From JAIPDZ01 sp034522175 (GTDB lineage: Bacteria > Desulfobacterota > DSM-4660 > Desulfatiglandales > Desulfatiglandaceae): a stretch of DNA of 64,000 nt. Both the position numbers and the translations under genes were made by a program. The notes below the pieces were generated by a model that worked only from the letters and a program-made list of their open reading frames with translations, was not told the DNA's origin and made no database searches. Position 1 is the stretch's first letter. Each line of letters opens with the position of its first letter. Of the stretch, positions 49,096 through 58,565 are shown piece by piece. The stretch lies in assembly GCA_034522175.1 (NCBI GenBank), contig JAXHLQ010000001.1, positions 62,001-126,000 of the forward strand. The letters are read 5' to 3'.

Positions 49096-49818
49096 ATGAT
49101 AAACAAGTTATCCATAATTATTCCAGCTTATAATGAGGAAAAGACTCTTTTATCTATTCTTGATAAGATTAACCAAGTCATATTAATTAATAATATTAGT
49201 AAAGAAATCATTATTGTAAACGATTGTTCATTAGATGATACTGAAGCGGTCATACAAAATTATATTGCAAAAAATCCATCCTTAAATATTCAGTATTTTA
49301 AGCATGATATTAATAAGGGTAAAGGAGCAGCGTTACGAACCGGGATAAGCAAGGCTACAGGTGAATATCTGATTATACAGGACGCAGACTTGGAGTACGA
49401 CCCAGAAGAATATAACGACCTCCTAAAACCAATAGTCGCTGGTTTTGCAGATGTTGTTTATGGATCACGGTTTCGGGGAAGTAATCCTCACAGAATTTTA
49501 TTCTTTTGGCATACCATAGGGAATGTATTTCTTACCACCATGTCCAATATGGTTACAAATTTGAATTTGACAGACATGGAAACTTGTTATAAATTATTTA
49601 ATACTAAAATAATTCAATCTATCAATTTGAATGAAGATCGTTTTGGTTTTGAACCTGAAATAACTGCTAAAATATCTCGAATACCCAATATTAGGATTTA
49701 TGAAGTGGGCATCTCCTATTATGGAAGAACTTATGAAGAAGGCAAAAAAATTGGATGGAAAGATGGTTTCCGTACCTTGTATTCAATAATAAAATACGGT
49801 CTTTTTAAATTTGGCTAA
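49096..49818 (+). CDS. Glycosyltransferase family 2, polyprenyl-phosphate sugar synthase type
   Basis: 240 residues, GT-A fold of the dolichyl-phosphate-mannose synthase group. LSIIIPAYNEEKTLLSILDK, IIIVNDCSLDDT, NKGKGAALRTGISKATG, and IIQDADLEYDPEEY (DxD) are all present, as is VVYGSRFRG. Such enzymes charge undecaprenyl phosphate with a sugar in the cytoplasm to feed GT-C transferases. Very AT-rich. A strong AGGAGGT site sits 10 to 15 nt upstream. Its stop codon lies at the edge of a MITE that separates it from the GT-C gene at 50.1 kb. Confidence 0.9.
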   Translation: MINKLSIIIPAYNEEKTLLSILDKINQVILINNISKEIIIVNDCSLDDTEAVIQNYIAKNPSLNIQYFKHDINKGKGAALRTGISKATGEYLIIQDADLEYDPEEYNDLLKPIVAGFADVVYGSRFRGSNPHRILFFWHTIGNVFLTTMSNMVTNLNLTDMETCYKLFNTKIIQSINLNEDRFGFEPEITAKISRIPNIRIYEVGISYYGRTYEEGKKIGWKDGFRTLYSIIKYGLFKFG

Positions 49819-50102
49819 GTGGGTATGCACTCTACTCAACCGACTACAAGATGTAGCTATCGCACTTCACAGGCTATAATGGCACTCTCTTCAGGTTTGC
49901 TGGAGGAGGCGATAACCAAGTCCTTTCAAGTTTTCTGAGCCAGTAAATTTATCCCAGTAAATTAACTGGTTAGGTTGATGGGTTGGCAAGAAGAGCCACC
50001 ATCTACAAACGGCCACAGTAAGACATGGGCAACCGCTTCAAAAAACAGCATTCGCCATTTGCACAACGTATAGTGCCTGGTTGAGTAAACTGCATACCCA
50101 CT
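49818..50102. mobile_element. 285-bp MITE with 8-bp target duplication
   Basis: Inverted ends AGTGGGTATGCACTCTACTC (49818) and, reversed from 50102, AGTGGGTATGCAGTTTACTC. TTTGGCTA is duplicated at 49810-49817 and 50103-50110. No coding capacity. It is inserted at the very stop codon of the GT2 gene: the stop TAA survives because the base after the target site is A in both the element and the original sequence. It divides a likely two-gene operon. Confidence 0.88.
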
Positions 50103-50114
50103 TTTGGCTAAAAA

Positions 50115-51605
50115 TTGGCAAAATCGCATCTCCAAAATTCTCAAAACATTCTTTCCTTATTTTTTTACCTAACGATTCTTACCGGCGTCCTCCTGGCTAT
50201 CTTTCAATTCATATTTAATCGAAGCTTATGGTTAGATGAAGCTTCTCTTGCACTGAATGTAATCAGCAGAGATTTCATCGGACTCACCAAGCCATTGGAC
50301 TACATTCAGATTGCACCAATAGGATTCTTGTTTGTGGAGAAAGCATTCGTTCTCATATTAGGCAAGAACGAGTTTTCATTACGGATTTTTCCACTAATCA
50401 GTTTCCTGATCTCGATACCTTATTTCTATTTCCTTTCAAAAAAGCTCCTTAATAATCAGATGATGGCTCTTATGGCAACATCGATATATAGCATAACTTT
50501 ATCGCTTATAAACTATTCTTCAGAAGTTAAACAATATTCAATAGATGTTTTATTAACAATATTAATTTTCTATTATTGCCTTACCCTTCAGTTGGACAAA
50601 AATAGATCCTTGGTCATTCTTTCAATCATTGGGAGTGTTGCAGTATGGTTTTCAAATACATCAATAATCATATTATTTATTGCCGGCATTTATCTAATAT
50701 ATTCTGAAGGATTGCAAAATAGGAATTTTAGAATAGCATTCATTCTTGTATTTTGGATAATATCATTCTTTATCTACTATTTTTTATTTATTCTCGATCA
50801 TCCAACAAAAGAAATTATGATCGCTTACTGGCGTGATGAAGGCGGGTTTTTACCATTAAACATTCTTTCAAAGGAATTTTATAATTTTTTATTTGAAATC
50901 CCTAAAAGCATTTATTCCTATTTATTAGGTTATGGTCCTTTTTGGCTCATACCCTTTGTAATATCATTAACTGCCATAGTCATTTTGTTTAAGCAAAGAC
51001 AATTTCCTCTACTTTATTTTTGTTTAGCTCCTATAGTGGTCCATGTGCTCTTGTCAGCTTTGGAGCTATATCCCTTCAAAGACAGATTGATACTCTATAT
51101 TACACCACTAATAATCATCATATTTTCAATTGGTCTATATTCCATATTTGAATTCATTAATAGAAGAATAATAAAATTGTCGTATTTATTGTTAATAATT
51201 CCAGTATTTTCAATTTTCTACCCAATTTATTTAAAATACCCTATAAAAAAAGAGGAGATTAAACTTAGCTTAAATTACATAAATCATAATATAAATAATA
51301 TGGATATAATTTATGTTCATTATGGCGCATTTAGAGCATTTAAGTTCTATGAGGATATAAATTTTATAACACTTAACAATTCCATAATATATGATAACGG
51401 TGACCGCAAAGAAGACTCAAAATATGATCCTAAGATTTTGAATTTAAACGGAAAGGTCTGGTTAATATTTACTCATCCGTACCGTAGTGAAGAAGAATAT
51501 ATATTGGAAACTCTATTGAATAATGGTTCTGAAATACTTGAAGAAAAGAAATATAAAGGTAGTAGTGTTTATTATATTGATACGAAAAATAGGCGAGGTC
51601 AATAA
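50115..51605 (+). CDS. GT-C (PMT/ArnT-like) membrane glycosyltransferase
   Basis: About 496 residues, eleven or so helices. The first loop FNRSLWLDEASLALNVISRD has the Asp-Glu pair of the family (WxDE). INYSSEVKQYSIDVLLTIL is a second family landmark. The C-terminal 100 residues form a small soluble domain. The open frame starts with TTG at 50115 just after the MITE's target repeat; no ATG is available before the first helix, so the original start may have been disturbed by the insertion. Without the MITE this frame is the same as that of the GT2 gene, separated by one TAA. The GT2 would supply its lipid-linked sugar donor. Confidence 0.85.
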   Translation: MAKSHLQNSQNILSLFFYLTILTGVLLAIFQFIFNRSLWLDEASLALNVISRDFIGLTKPLDYIQIAPIGFLFVEKAFVLILGKNEFSLRIFPLISFLISIPYFYFLSKKLLNNQMMALMATSIYSITLSLINYSSEVKQYSIDVLLTILIFYYCLTLQLDKNRSLVILSIIGSVAVWFSNTSIIILFIAGIYLIYSEGLQNRNFRIAFILVFWIISFFIYYFLFILDHPTKEIMIAYWRDEGGFLPLNILSKEFYNFLFEIPKSIYSYLLGYGPFWLIPFVISLTAIVILFKQRQFPLLYFCLAPIVVHVLLSALELYPFKDRLILYITPLIIIIFSIGLYSIFEFINRRIIKLSYLLLIIPVFSIFYPIYLKYPIKKEEIKLSLNYINHNINNMDIIYVHYGAFRAFKFYEDINFITLNNSIIYDNGDRKEDSKYDPKILNLNGKVWLIFTHPYRSEEEYILETLLNNGSEILEEKKYKGSSVYYIDTKNRRGQ

Positions 51606-51631
51606 AACATAATTGACAAATCGAAGTTTCA

Positions 51632-52564
51632 TCAAAATTTATATCTAAGAAATTGTGCTAAGCTTATATCAAATGGTCTTTGGCAACCAAGCCAGCAATC
51701 ATTGCAATTGCGGTATTTATGATGTAATGTTTTGGTTTTTTCTGATCTCCATATCTCGCCCAAAGTCCTTGATTTCACATTGCCCAAGATCTCTTCCTTT
51801 TCCTGACACATATACACATCACAATTTTCATTAACTGTACAAGACACGCTAATATTCCAACAAGGCACCTTCACTAAGCCTGCTTGCCAGCGCCGATACA
51901 AACACAAAGGTTCAAAATCCTTTACAGCATACCCTTCCAGCATATCCAACGAGGGTTCAATTCCTGCTTGCAGAAATGGCGTCCTCGTGTATACGCCAAC
52001 GCCATTAAAAACCACCCCCTCATCCCTACAAATCTTTATGACATGTTTTAGATCTTCTGGTGTATTCCATGGGTTAATTGTGTAAGCCACTCTAACAGAC
52101 GTTATTTCGCTTAAGCCTTTAATCGCCTTAATCACATTATCATAAGCATCAACACCGCGTACCCTCTTATAACCCTCCCTATCCCCATCAAGTGATAAAT
52201 AGACAGATTTTATCCTGTATTTTTTCACCGCCTCGATGAGTTTTTTCCATAAAATACCATTGGACAACAACATGTATTTCCGATTATATTTATTAAATAA
52301 TGAAAACATTTGATCGTGTTGAGGATGAAGAAAAACCTCTCCACCGGTCAGGTAAAAGAAGCAGTCTTTCCTTATAGACCGATCACCCAAAATTTTCTCA
52401 ATCACGTCAATGGGCATATCTACTTTTGGCTCTTGTTTCCAAATATCACAAATCTCGCATCGAGAATTACATTTGTTGGTGACGTACAACGTGACACTTT
52501 GGAGACGATGCGTCCAAACGTCGACAAGATCCTTACATCTATATACCGATTCTGGAATTTCCAT
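51632..52564 (-). CDS. Radical SAM protein with SPASM-like C-terminus
   Basis: 310 residues. VTNKCNSRCEICDIW has the CX3CX2C cluster motif (Cys32, 36, 39), FYLTGGEVFLHPQ the GGE motif, and VYLSLDGDREGYKRVRG the usual strand. The C-terminus has further Cys (CTVNENCDVYMCQEKEE, then CNDCWLGC) that could bind auxiliary iron-sulfur clusters. Radical SAM enzymes of this type occur in glycan loci and peptide-modification loci; the substrate here is unknown. Alone between a GT-C gene and a GT2 gene, transcribed toward the GT-C gene. Confidence 0.85.
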   Translation of the reverse strand: MEIPESVYRCKDLVDVWTHRLQSVTLYVTNKCNSRCEICDIWKQEPKVDMPIDVIEKILGDRSIRKDCFFYLTGGEVFLHPQHDQMFSLFNKYNRKYMLLSNGILWKKLIEAVKKYRIKSVYLSLDGDREGYKRVRGVDAYDNVIKAIKGLSEITSVRVAYTINPWNTPEDLKHVIKICRDEGVVFNGVGVYTRTPFLQAGIEPSLDMLEGYAVKDFEPLCLYRRWQAGLVKVPCWNISVSCTVNENCDVYMCQEKEEILGNVKSRTLGEIWRSEKTKTLHHKYRNCNDCWLGCQRPFDISLAQFLRYKF

Positions 52565-52666
52565 TATGGGCTATTCCTATGTCACTTCTTTCCCATTAGT
52601 AATGCGCTGAAATATATAAATATCTCATCTTTGGTGTCAAGGGGCCCCTCATCCCGCCCCCAAACA

Positions 52667-53671
52667 TCACTTCAGTCGTCTTTTCTCTAACTTGTGCTGT
52701 ATTCGCACAATGAAATGAATTGCCTCCACGCTGAATCCGGAAAAGAAAGCCGCTATCCTATTCCGTTTGGAAGCCCTCGGATCTTTCATGACATATTCTC
52801 GCACCTTGCCAATGTCCTGCTTCAAAACTTTGGTAAATTCATGTTCTGAATTACCAAGAGGAAGTTCAGCATAAATATGATAACAGGTTGACAAATGTCT
52901 GCTGTATGCTGCACTGATACATTCTGGGTAATTTTCTTTTACAAAATCAATTAGTTCCCTGCTATGTCTGAAATAGTCCCTATTCCTCTTTTCAAACAAG
53001 CGGTCAATTGAGCTTCCTTTTCTATGATAATAATCGTACTTTTTTACAGAAGAATATGTAACCTTATCTGCGAGAGGCAGGACTTTCACAATCGTCGGAA
53101 AATCCTCTGATAACGTGCCTTCCGGGAATCTGAGCCTTTCCCATATTCTGGCATTATATAGTTTCGCCCAGGGAGAACTTACAAAATACCTCTGATACAA
53201 TAAGGATTCCATAGCATCCCTGCCGCTTTCCGTCACCAAGACTTCTTCCTGCGCTTTCCGCAAAACCTCATCTCCGGGATAGATATTCTCATAATTGCAG
53301 ACTGAAATCTCTGCATCTTCCCTAATGATAAGTCCATAGAGATATTCCAGAAAATCAGGAGCGATCGTATCATCAGCATCGATGAAGGTCAGATATCGTC
53401 CCTTTGCTTTGTCAATCCCTCTATTCCTGCTTGCTGCAGTTCCCGCCTTTTGACAATGGAAAACCCTGATCCTATCTTCCTCTTCCATCCAGTTATCACA
53501 AATGATTCCGGAACTGTCAGTCGATCCGTCATTGATCAGAAGCAGTTCCCAATCTTCGATCGTCTGACGTCTGATGCTTAAGATACAATGGTCAATAGAA
53601 TTCTCTGCATTAAAGACCGGTACGATGATACTGATCAACGGTCTTTTCGCTTTATACCCTCTCCTAGTCAT
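52667..53671 (-). CDS. Glycosyltransferase family 2
   Basis: 334 residues. PLISIIVPVFNAENSIDHCI, LLINDGSTDSSGIICD, TAASRNRGIDKAKGRYLTFI and DADDTIAPDFLEYLYG (DxD) mark a GT-A enzyme of the WcaA/EpsJ-like branch. The C-terminal 100 residues are helical. Its start overlaps the stop of the membrane protein gene upstream (4-nt overlap), so they are coupled. Confidence 0.92.
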   Translation of the reverse strand: MTRRGYKAKRPLISIIVPVFNAENSIDHCILSIRRQTIEDWELLLINDGSTDSSGIICDNWMEEEDRIRVFHCQKAGTAASRNRGIDKAKGRYLTFIDADDTIAPDFLEYLYGLIIREDAEISVCNYENIYPGDEVLRKAQEEVLVTESGRDAMESLLYQRYFVSSPWAKLYNARIWERLRFPEGTLSEDFPTIVKVLPLADKVTYSSVKKYDYYHRKGSSIDRLFEKRNRDYFRHSRELIDFVKENYPECISAAYSRHLSTCYHIYAELPLGNSEHEFTKVLKQDIGKVREYVMKDPRASKRNRIAAFFSGFSVEAIHFIVRIQHKLEKRRLK

Positions 53672-54924
53672 TGGAAATCCATCTTTTGGATCGTAGTCTT
53701 ATAATCTTTCGTGTGTCTGTCTACTGTTTCTCTAACTTTTCGGACTCGTGAGTCGGTAAAATGACGCCCTTGGAACTCAAAAATAGGTCGGTTTCCCCAC
53801 AAAAGAAAAACCCAGGTGATAATTCTATATAGTGAATAAATAAAATAGATTGATAGAAAAGTAAGTGCTATATAAGACGGACTTATATACCGTAAACAAT
53901 GAAACTTTAGATTCCAAATATCCATATTTTCGCCTGCCAAATAAAAAGTAAATAACCATAGCGAAATAATAAAAAACAAAATTAGATGCCCAGAACGTCT
54001 ATATAGACGAAGGAGAAACAACAGAAACCCGACAGGTGCCAACCACAACCAAGGTGCAGCTTGTAAAAGTGCTAATCGATCTATATTTGGGAATTTTCGG
54101 TATGAAGAATTAAAGATCACATCAATGATATTATTCTTGAATTGTTCAAAAGATAAATAAGAAGATAGCTTATCCAGATAATTTAAACCCTTATCGGCAG
54201 CCCTAACATTATCAAACATTGTATCCATATAGATCTTCTGTATCACAAAATGCGGTGACGCTGCGGCTAAGAACAAAATAAACAAAAAACATTTTTGAGT
54301 GGTCGATAGTTTGTAAATAGCGAGAACCCAAAGAGGAAAAACAAAAACCGCTGATTCTAATCGAGTTGTTACCGTATAACCAGACACCATTGACACAAAA
54401 ACCGCTTCCCCAAAAGAAAGGCTTTTCGGGGACTTGCTGAAGACCCAGAAGAATACTGAAAAACAAAAAAATGGTATTTGATTATTCCACGGAATTAAAA
54501 AAATATCCTGTGCATAATACAAACAACGCGCAGGTCCGTATCGGAAAAACAATAACATTATAAATAATACAGAAAATTTATAATTAAAATAATATCTTGC
54601 GCCATAATAATTAAAAATAACACTCCCAATCAACAGTGTAAGACTTATAATCATGAAAGGATCGTCTGGAAATATCTTATATACAATTGCTCCCAAAATA
54701 GAATAGCCCATTTGGAAGTGAAAATCATTTAATGATAATGGGATATTATTAGCTAATTTATTTGAAACTTTATAATAATATGTTTGATCAAAAAATCCGA
54801 ATCCTGCTATAGGCTTTGAATTATCAAAATACCAACCATATATAAATGAACCTACTATTAATGAGATAATAATTAATAAAATATAAAAATCTTTGTTTTT
54901 TAATGATTGCCAAATATTATACAT
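53668..54924 (-). CDS. Polytopic membrane protein of glycan locus
   Basis: 418 residues, about ten helices (FYILLIIISLIVGSFIYGWY, FSVLFIMLLFFRYGPARCLY, LILFFIISLWLFTFYLAGEN), with a first loop FGFFDQTYYYKVSNKLANNI that could be the acidic/aromatic loop of a GT-C transferase, though the usual DE pair is not clear. Coupled by a 4-nt overlap to the GT2 gene. Could be a polymerase or GT-C enzyme; not resolved. Confidence 0.65.
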   Translation of the reverse strand: MYNIWQSLKNKDFYILLIIISLIVGSFIYGWYFDNSKPIAGFGFFDQTYYYKVSNKLANNIPLSLNDFHFQMGYSILGAIVYKIFPDDPFMIISLTLLIGSVIFNYYGARYYFNYKFSVLFIMLLFFRYGPARCLYYAQDIFLIPWNNQIPFFCFSVFFWVFSKSPKSLSFGEAVFVSMVSGYTVTTRLESAVFVFPLWVLAIYKLSTTQKCFLFILFLAAASPHFVIQKIYMDTMFDNVRAADKGLNYLDKLSSYLSFEQFKNNIIDVIFNSSYRKFPNIDRLALLQAAPWLWLAPVGFLLFLLRLYRRSGHLILFFIISLWLFTFYLAGENMDIWNLKFHCLRYISPSYIALTFLSIYFIYSLYRIITWVFLLWGNRPIFEFQGRHFTDSRVRKVRETVDRHTKDYKTTIQKMDFQ

Positions 54925-55431
54925 CTATTCATCCTTTTCATCAAATAGCTGATAGATAAGCGGCGCTCGCAGCCCACTTCGATCACTTTATCTCATCTGA
55001 TTTAAGTCCTCGCTTTAGTCCAGTAATTGTCCTTCTATTCTTTCCAAGCTTTTTTCACACGAATTTTGGAACAATTCACCTAAGGCGTATCATCTCAATA
55101 GATCAGGGTACGGTTTTGCGCAGATCAGGACAAGTATGCCAGAAAGCCATTCCTGGAGGTGCACCTTCAGGCGCACGACCCACGGTCCTTGTTCAGCTAA
55201 AGCCCAACCTGCCCCGGATTTTTGATATCATACGGCAGGGCCTTAGCGTAACAAGAGAAAAAGTCACAACCACTATTCTGATGCGAAATATCGATGGAAA
55301 AATAAGGCCTTTAAATACAAATTTTGTTTGAATATCGTGAGAGTTATCGCCAATACCTCTGCCTATCTAGGTTCATAGGGAACCAGAATAATATTGTGTC
55401 TCTATCTATTATATGCTAAAAATGATGCACA
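54925..55431. other. Gene-free 507-bp stretch between divergent genes
   Basis: Lies between divergent genes (membrane protein on minus, HAD-UbiA on plus), so it should hold promoters for both, but no convincing -35/-10 pair was picked out by eye. A 71-codon open frame at 55116-55331 has no recognisable content and is not called. Nothing else seen. Confidence 0.45.
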
Positions 55432-55449
55432 ATGTTGGAGATGCCTCGC

Positions 55450-56859
55450 ATGGAAATACCACTTTGTGTGGACCTGGATGGGACATTAATAAAAGGCGAT
55501 TCCCTGGCCGAAGGGATGGTCTACTTGGTCAAAAGGTCCCCCTTTTTTGTCTTTCGGTTTATCTTCTGGCTATTCAAGGGGAAAGCCTTTTTGAAAGCAC
55601 GGGTGTCTGGATCCCTGGTAGGGGCAAACCGTGTCTTTTTTTATAATAAGGATGTGCTGGAATGGCTACACCTCCAGAAGCTTCATGGCCAACAGCTCTT
55701 CCTGGTAACCGGCGCGGATCAGACAATTGCCTCGGCCGTGGCTCAGGAAACCGGCCTTTTTGATGAAGTCATGGCCAGCAATGGAATCCGCAACCTCACC
55801 GGCAAAACCAAGGCCGAGTCTCTCGTAGAGCGATTCGGCCGAAAAAATTATGATTACCTGGGCGATTCCTCCAAGGATATAGCGCCTTGTCTCTCCGCCC
55901 GCAACACCTACCTGGTAACCCCTTCCCCAGCTTTGCTAAAACAATTTCGTCGCCGCGGCATTGACGCCCAAACCCCGTGGGGTAATTCGCCCGGAAGCCT
56001 TACCTCGCTTCTGAAAGCCAGCCGGCCCCACCAGTGGTCCAAAAACCTGCTGATTTTCGTCGCTCCCCTACTCGCCCATCGCTTCGAACCCACCCTCTGG
56101 TTGCAGACCCTATTGGCCTTTCTGGCGTTCTGTCTTTGTTCGTCGGGAGTTTATCTGCTCAACGACATCATTGATCTGGACGCAGATCGAAAACACACGA
56201 ATAAGAGCCGTCGTCCCCTGGCCGCTGGCCAGCTCTCACTGTCTCTCGCCCTCATCATATCCACGTTGTTTATGACCGCAGGGCTTGCGATAACTTTGGC
56301 CGTGCATCCCGTCCTTTTGATTGTCATGGCTCTCTATCTGACGTTGACCATGGCCTATTCCTTCAGGCTGAAGAGATCTCCCATCATTGACATCCTTGTT
56401 CTGGCCGGACTTTACACAATCCGTATCGTAACTGGCGGCATCGCAGCAGGCGTGGAGATCAGTCACTGGCTGCTCATTTTTTCCATCTTTTTTTTCTTGA
56501 GCCTGGCCTTCCTGAAACGCCACGTCGAGGTATCCAATATGGCCGAAAATCATAAGGTGCCCGGACGAGGCTACTATGGCGAAGACAAGCTGTTTCTGCT
56601 CGTTGGAGGATTGAACAGCGGGTTTTTGGCCGTATTGGTTTTCCTCTTTTACCTGACTGACAGAAAGGCCCTCACCCTTTATCACCAGCCCAGCCTTCTG
56701 ATCCTTATCTGTCCCGTTTTGATTTACTGGACCGGCCGCCTTTGGCTTCTTGCCCACCGGGGGCAGATGCACGATGACCCCATCTTTTTTGCTCTAAGGG
56801 ACTGGCACAGCTACCTGGTCGGTTTGGCCATAGGCGCGATCATGTTTGCGGCCTCATGA
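55450..56859 (+). CDS. HAD-UbiA fusion, decaprenyl-phosphate phosphoribosyltransferase-like
   Basis: About 469 residues. The N-terminal HAD phosphatase domain shows CVDLDGTL (nucleophile Asp), LVTGADQT, and YLGDSSKDIAPC. From about residue 190 a UbiA prenyltransferase follows: KASRPHQWSKNLLIFVAPLL, LNDIIDLDADRKH (Asp-rich motif), LTMAYSFRLKRSPIIDILVL. This arrangement is known for enzymes related to DPPR synthase (Rv3806c), which joins phosphoribose to polyprenyl phosphate; the HAD part could remove the 5-phosphate. Three in-frame ATGs exist; the third (55450) has a GGAG at good spacing. It would make polyprenyl-phospho-pentose, a donor for the AftB-like GT-C proteins nearby. Confidence 0.82.
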   Translation: MEIPLCVDLDGTLIKGDSLAEGMVYLVKRSPFFVFRFIFWLFKGKAFLKARVSGSLVGANRVFFYNKDVLEWLHLQKLHGQQLFLVTGADQTIASAVAQETGLFDEVMASNGIRNLTGKTKAESLVERFGRKNYDYLGDSSKDIAPCLSARNTYLVTPSPALLKQFRRRGIDAQTPWGNSPGSLTSLLKASRPHQWSKNLLIFVAPLLAHRFEPTLWLQTLLAFLAFCLCSSGVYLLNDIIDLDADRKHTNKSRRPLAAGQLSLSLALIISTLFMTAGLAITLAVHPVLLIVMALYLTLTMAYSFRLKRSPIIDILVLAGLYTIRIVTGGIAAGVEISHWLLIFSIFFFLSLAFLKRHVEVSNMAENHKVPGRGYYGEDKLFLLVGGLNSGFLAVLVFLFYLTDRKALTLYHQPSLLILICPVLIYWTGRLWLLAHRGQMHDDPIFFALRDWHSYLVGLAIGAIMFAAS

Positions 56860-57309
56860 GACGCTGTCTTCACCTGGGCAGACGAAAACGAACCGTTTAT
56901 CCAACCGGTATTTTACAGCATACCCCACGATCAGTCCCAAAAGACCACCCATATAACGAGCATAGGGAGACCGAAAAGCCATTTCAAATGCGATTTCGGT
57001 TCCCCAGAAAATCAAGGTGGTAGCTATCCCCATGAGAGAATAGAGGAAAAAGCGAACCCCTTCCTCCCGGATATGCGCCACCTGGTAATAAAAAATGAAA
57101 TGCTTATCCAAGAGGTATTTCACCACAAGCCCTCCCAAGGTGCCTGTGATCAAACACGCATAGAGCTGCCATTTCCCCTCGATTATCCTGGCCGTCAGGT
57201 ATTGCATTCCCAGGTTGGTGAAAATAGAAAAAGCTGCAAAGAGCGTGTATTTGAACGCCAGATAGGCCTTGTCCTGTCTCAAGCCACCTAAGGCCCGACG
57301 GGATTTCAT
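56854..57309 (-). CDS. GtrA family membrane protein
   Basis: 151 residues with four helices. FKYTLFAAFSIFTNLGMQYL, GTLGGLVVKYLLDKHFIFYY and YAVKYRLDKRFVFV are typical of GtrA proteins (the repeated KYxLDKxFVF block), thought to help flip or handle polyprenyl-linked sugars. It overlaps the stop of the HAD-UbiA gene by 6 nt on the opposite strand and the stop of the DUF362 gene by 4 nt on the same strand. Confidence 0.9.
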   Translation of the reverse strand: MKSRRALGGLRQDKAYLAFKYTLFAAFSIFTNLGMQYLTARIIEGKWQLYACLITGTLGGLVVKYLLDKHFIFYYQVAHIREEGVRFFLYSLMGIATTLIFWGTEIAFEMAFRSPYARYMGGLLGLIVGYAVKYRLDKRFVFVCPGEDSVS

Positions 57310-58400
57310 GGCTCAATTCCCCTATACTGCAAAAAGAGACGCCCCCATGGGCTCTCTAACGTTTTGCGCATCCGAGCCTTGCCCACTGTCGGCCACCACA
57401 CGTAATCATGGAAAAGAAACGAGCCAAGGATAAAGAGATATACCAGGGGTGTGCGAAAAAAGATCTTTTGAAAACGGCGCAACGAACTGAACCAGAGCAG
57501 GTCGCCCACATTGCTGGCCATATTGTCACCCACCGTAAACCCCCAGTTTTCCCTCGATATATCATCTCCCACCACCTCGATATCCCTTGGATCTCCCGTT
57601 CCCAGTCCATCCTCGTGGGCCAGACGAATATATTTTAGAGACATGGGATCGAAGCCCATAAGCTTTGCCGCCACAGCGTCGATGGCCACACTGTCTCCGC
57701 CTGCCAGAATCACGTCCTTTTGAACGGGAAACATGGTCCTAGGTCCGGGGCCATTGCCGGCTAGTGTGCCATCCATGACTGTAAAGATGCCACTGTGGAT
57801 CTCCCTCTGAATCGCCAATAGATCCACCAGTGTCTCATGGATATGGGAATGGGTATAATGCCGCTTGGTGTTGAGCAACCCGCCAAAGGCATTTTTCATG
57901 GCCCCGGTCGTAGTGGTGTAGATATGACACTTCACTGTAGGCAAGTGAACAACGTTTTTTCCGAAGAAAAAATCCGGCAGCCGAATGCCCTCGGGATATA
58001 TCTCATCCAGTACCCGCATACGGGCCTTGGGTCGGTACGTTATCCACTTCATGTCCGAAGGATCAAAATTGTACCGTTCAAGAATCCCGTATTGCTGGTA
58101 CAAGGGGGTCAGGCGATTCAGACGCCCACCCTTAAAAGGGTCCGTAACCACTGTATTGTTGTGGACCGCAACCAGATCCTGGTGACCCTCCTCTCTCAGT
58201 CCAAGAATCGTTCCCTCAAGCTGCCATGGCGTCGTGTTAGCCGAAAGGAATGGAAAATGCCACGAAATATTGTCTTTGAGAATAGTGGTGGCATTCAATT
58301 CCAAAGCCTGCCGTACCTCTCCCGTCTTCATGACGTGGGAAATATCCTCGATAACTGTTTTCGGGCTCGTCCGCAACACCGCTATCTTTATTTTTGGCAT
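57306..58400 (-). CDS. DUF362 family protein
   Basis: 364 residues. VVHLPTVKCHIYTTTTGAMK with NAFGGLLNTKRHYTHSHIHE, FTVMDGTLAGNGPGPRT and DSVAIDAVAAKLMGFDPMSL are the core blocks of the DUF362 domain, whose function is not established. No ferredoxin-type Cys cluster is seen, unlike some members. A hydrophobic segment (FFRTPLVYLFILGSFLFHDY) near the C-terminus suggests membrane contact. Coupled to gtrA by a 4-nt overlap, so a role in lipid or glycan handling is inferred from context only. Confidence 0.82.
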   Translation of the reverse strand: MPKIKIAVLRTSPKTVIEDISHVMKTGEVRQALELNATTILKDNISWHFPFLSANTTPWQLEGTILGLREEGHQDLVAVHNNTVVTDPFKGGRLNRLTPLYQQYGILERYNFDPSDMKWITYRPKARMRVLDEIYPEGIRLPDFFFGKNVVHLPTVKCHIYTTTTGAMKNAFGGLLNTKRHYTHSHIHETLVDLLAIQREIHSGIFTVMDGTLAGNGPGPRTMFPVQKDVILAGGDSVAIDAVAAKLMGFDPMSLKYIRLAHEDGLGTGDPRDIEVVGDDISRENWGFTVGDNMASNVGDLLWFSSLRRFQKIFFRTPLVYLFILGSFLFHDYVWWPTVGKARMRKTLESPWGRLFLQYRGIEP

Positions 58401-58565
58401 AAAAACAACCCCTCTTTCTTTTTTCTGGCAAGAAGATCAGGATGTCTCAATCGCCGAAACAGACGTGGAAAGACCATGGCGCTCTCTACAGCTAAATCCT
58501 TTTAAACCAAGCTAACCCGGTTCAGCCTTCCACAGCCTATGATTAAATTAATCCCATCTCTAAAC

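Noticed and set aside
55116..55331. 71-codon open frame upstream of the HAD-UbiA gene
   Set aside because: Composition is not protein-like and no ribosome site is present.
57837..58505. 222-codon plus-strand open frame opposite the DUF362 gene
   Set aside because: Antisense shadow without start signal or recognisable content.
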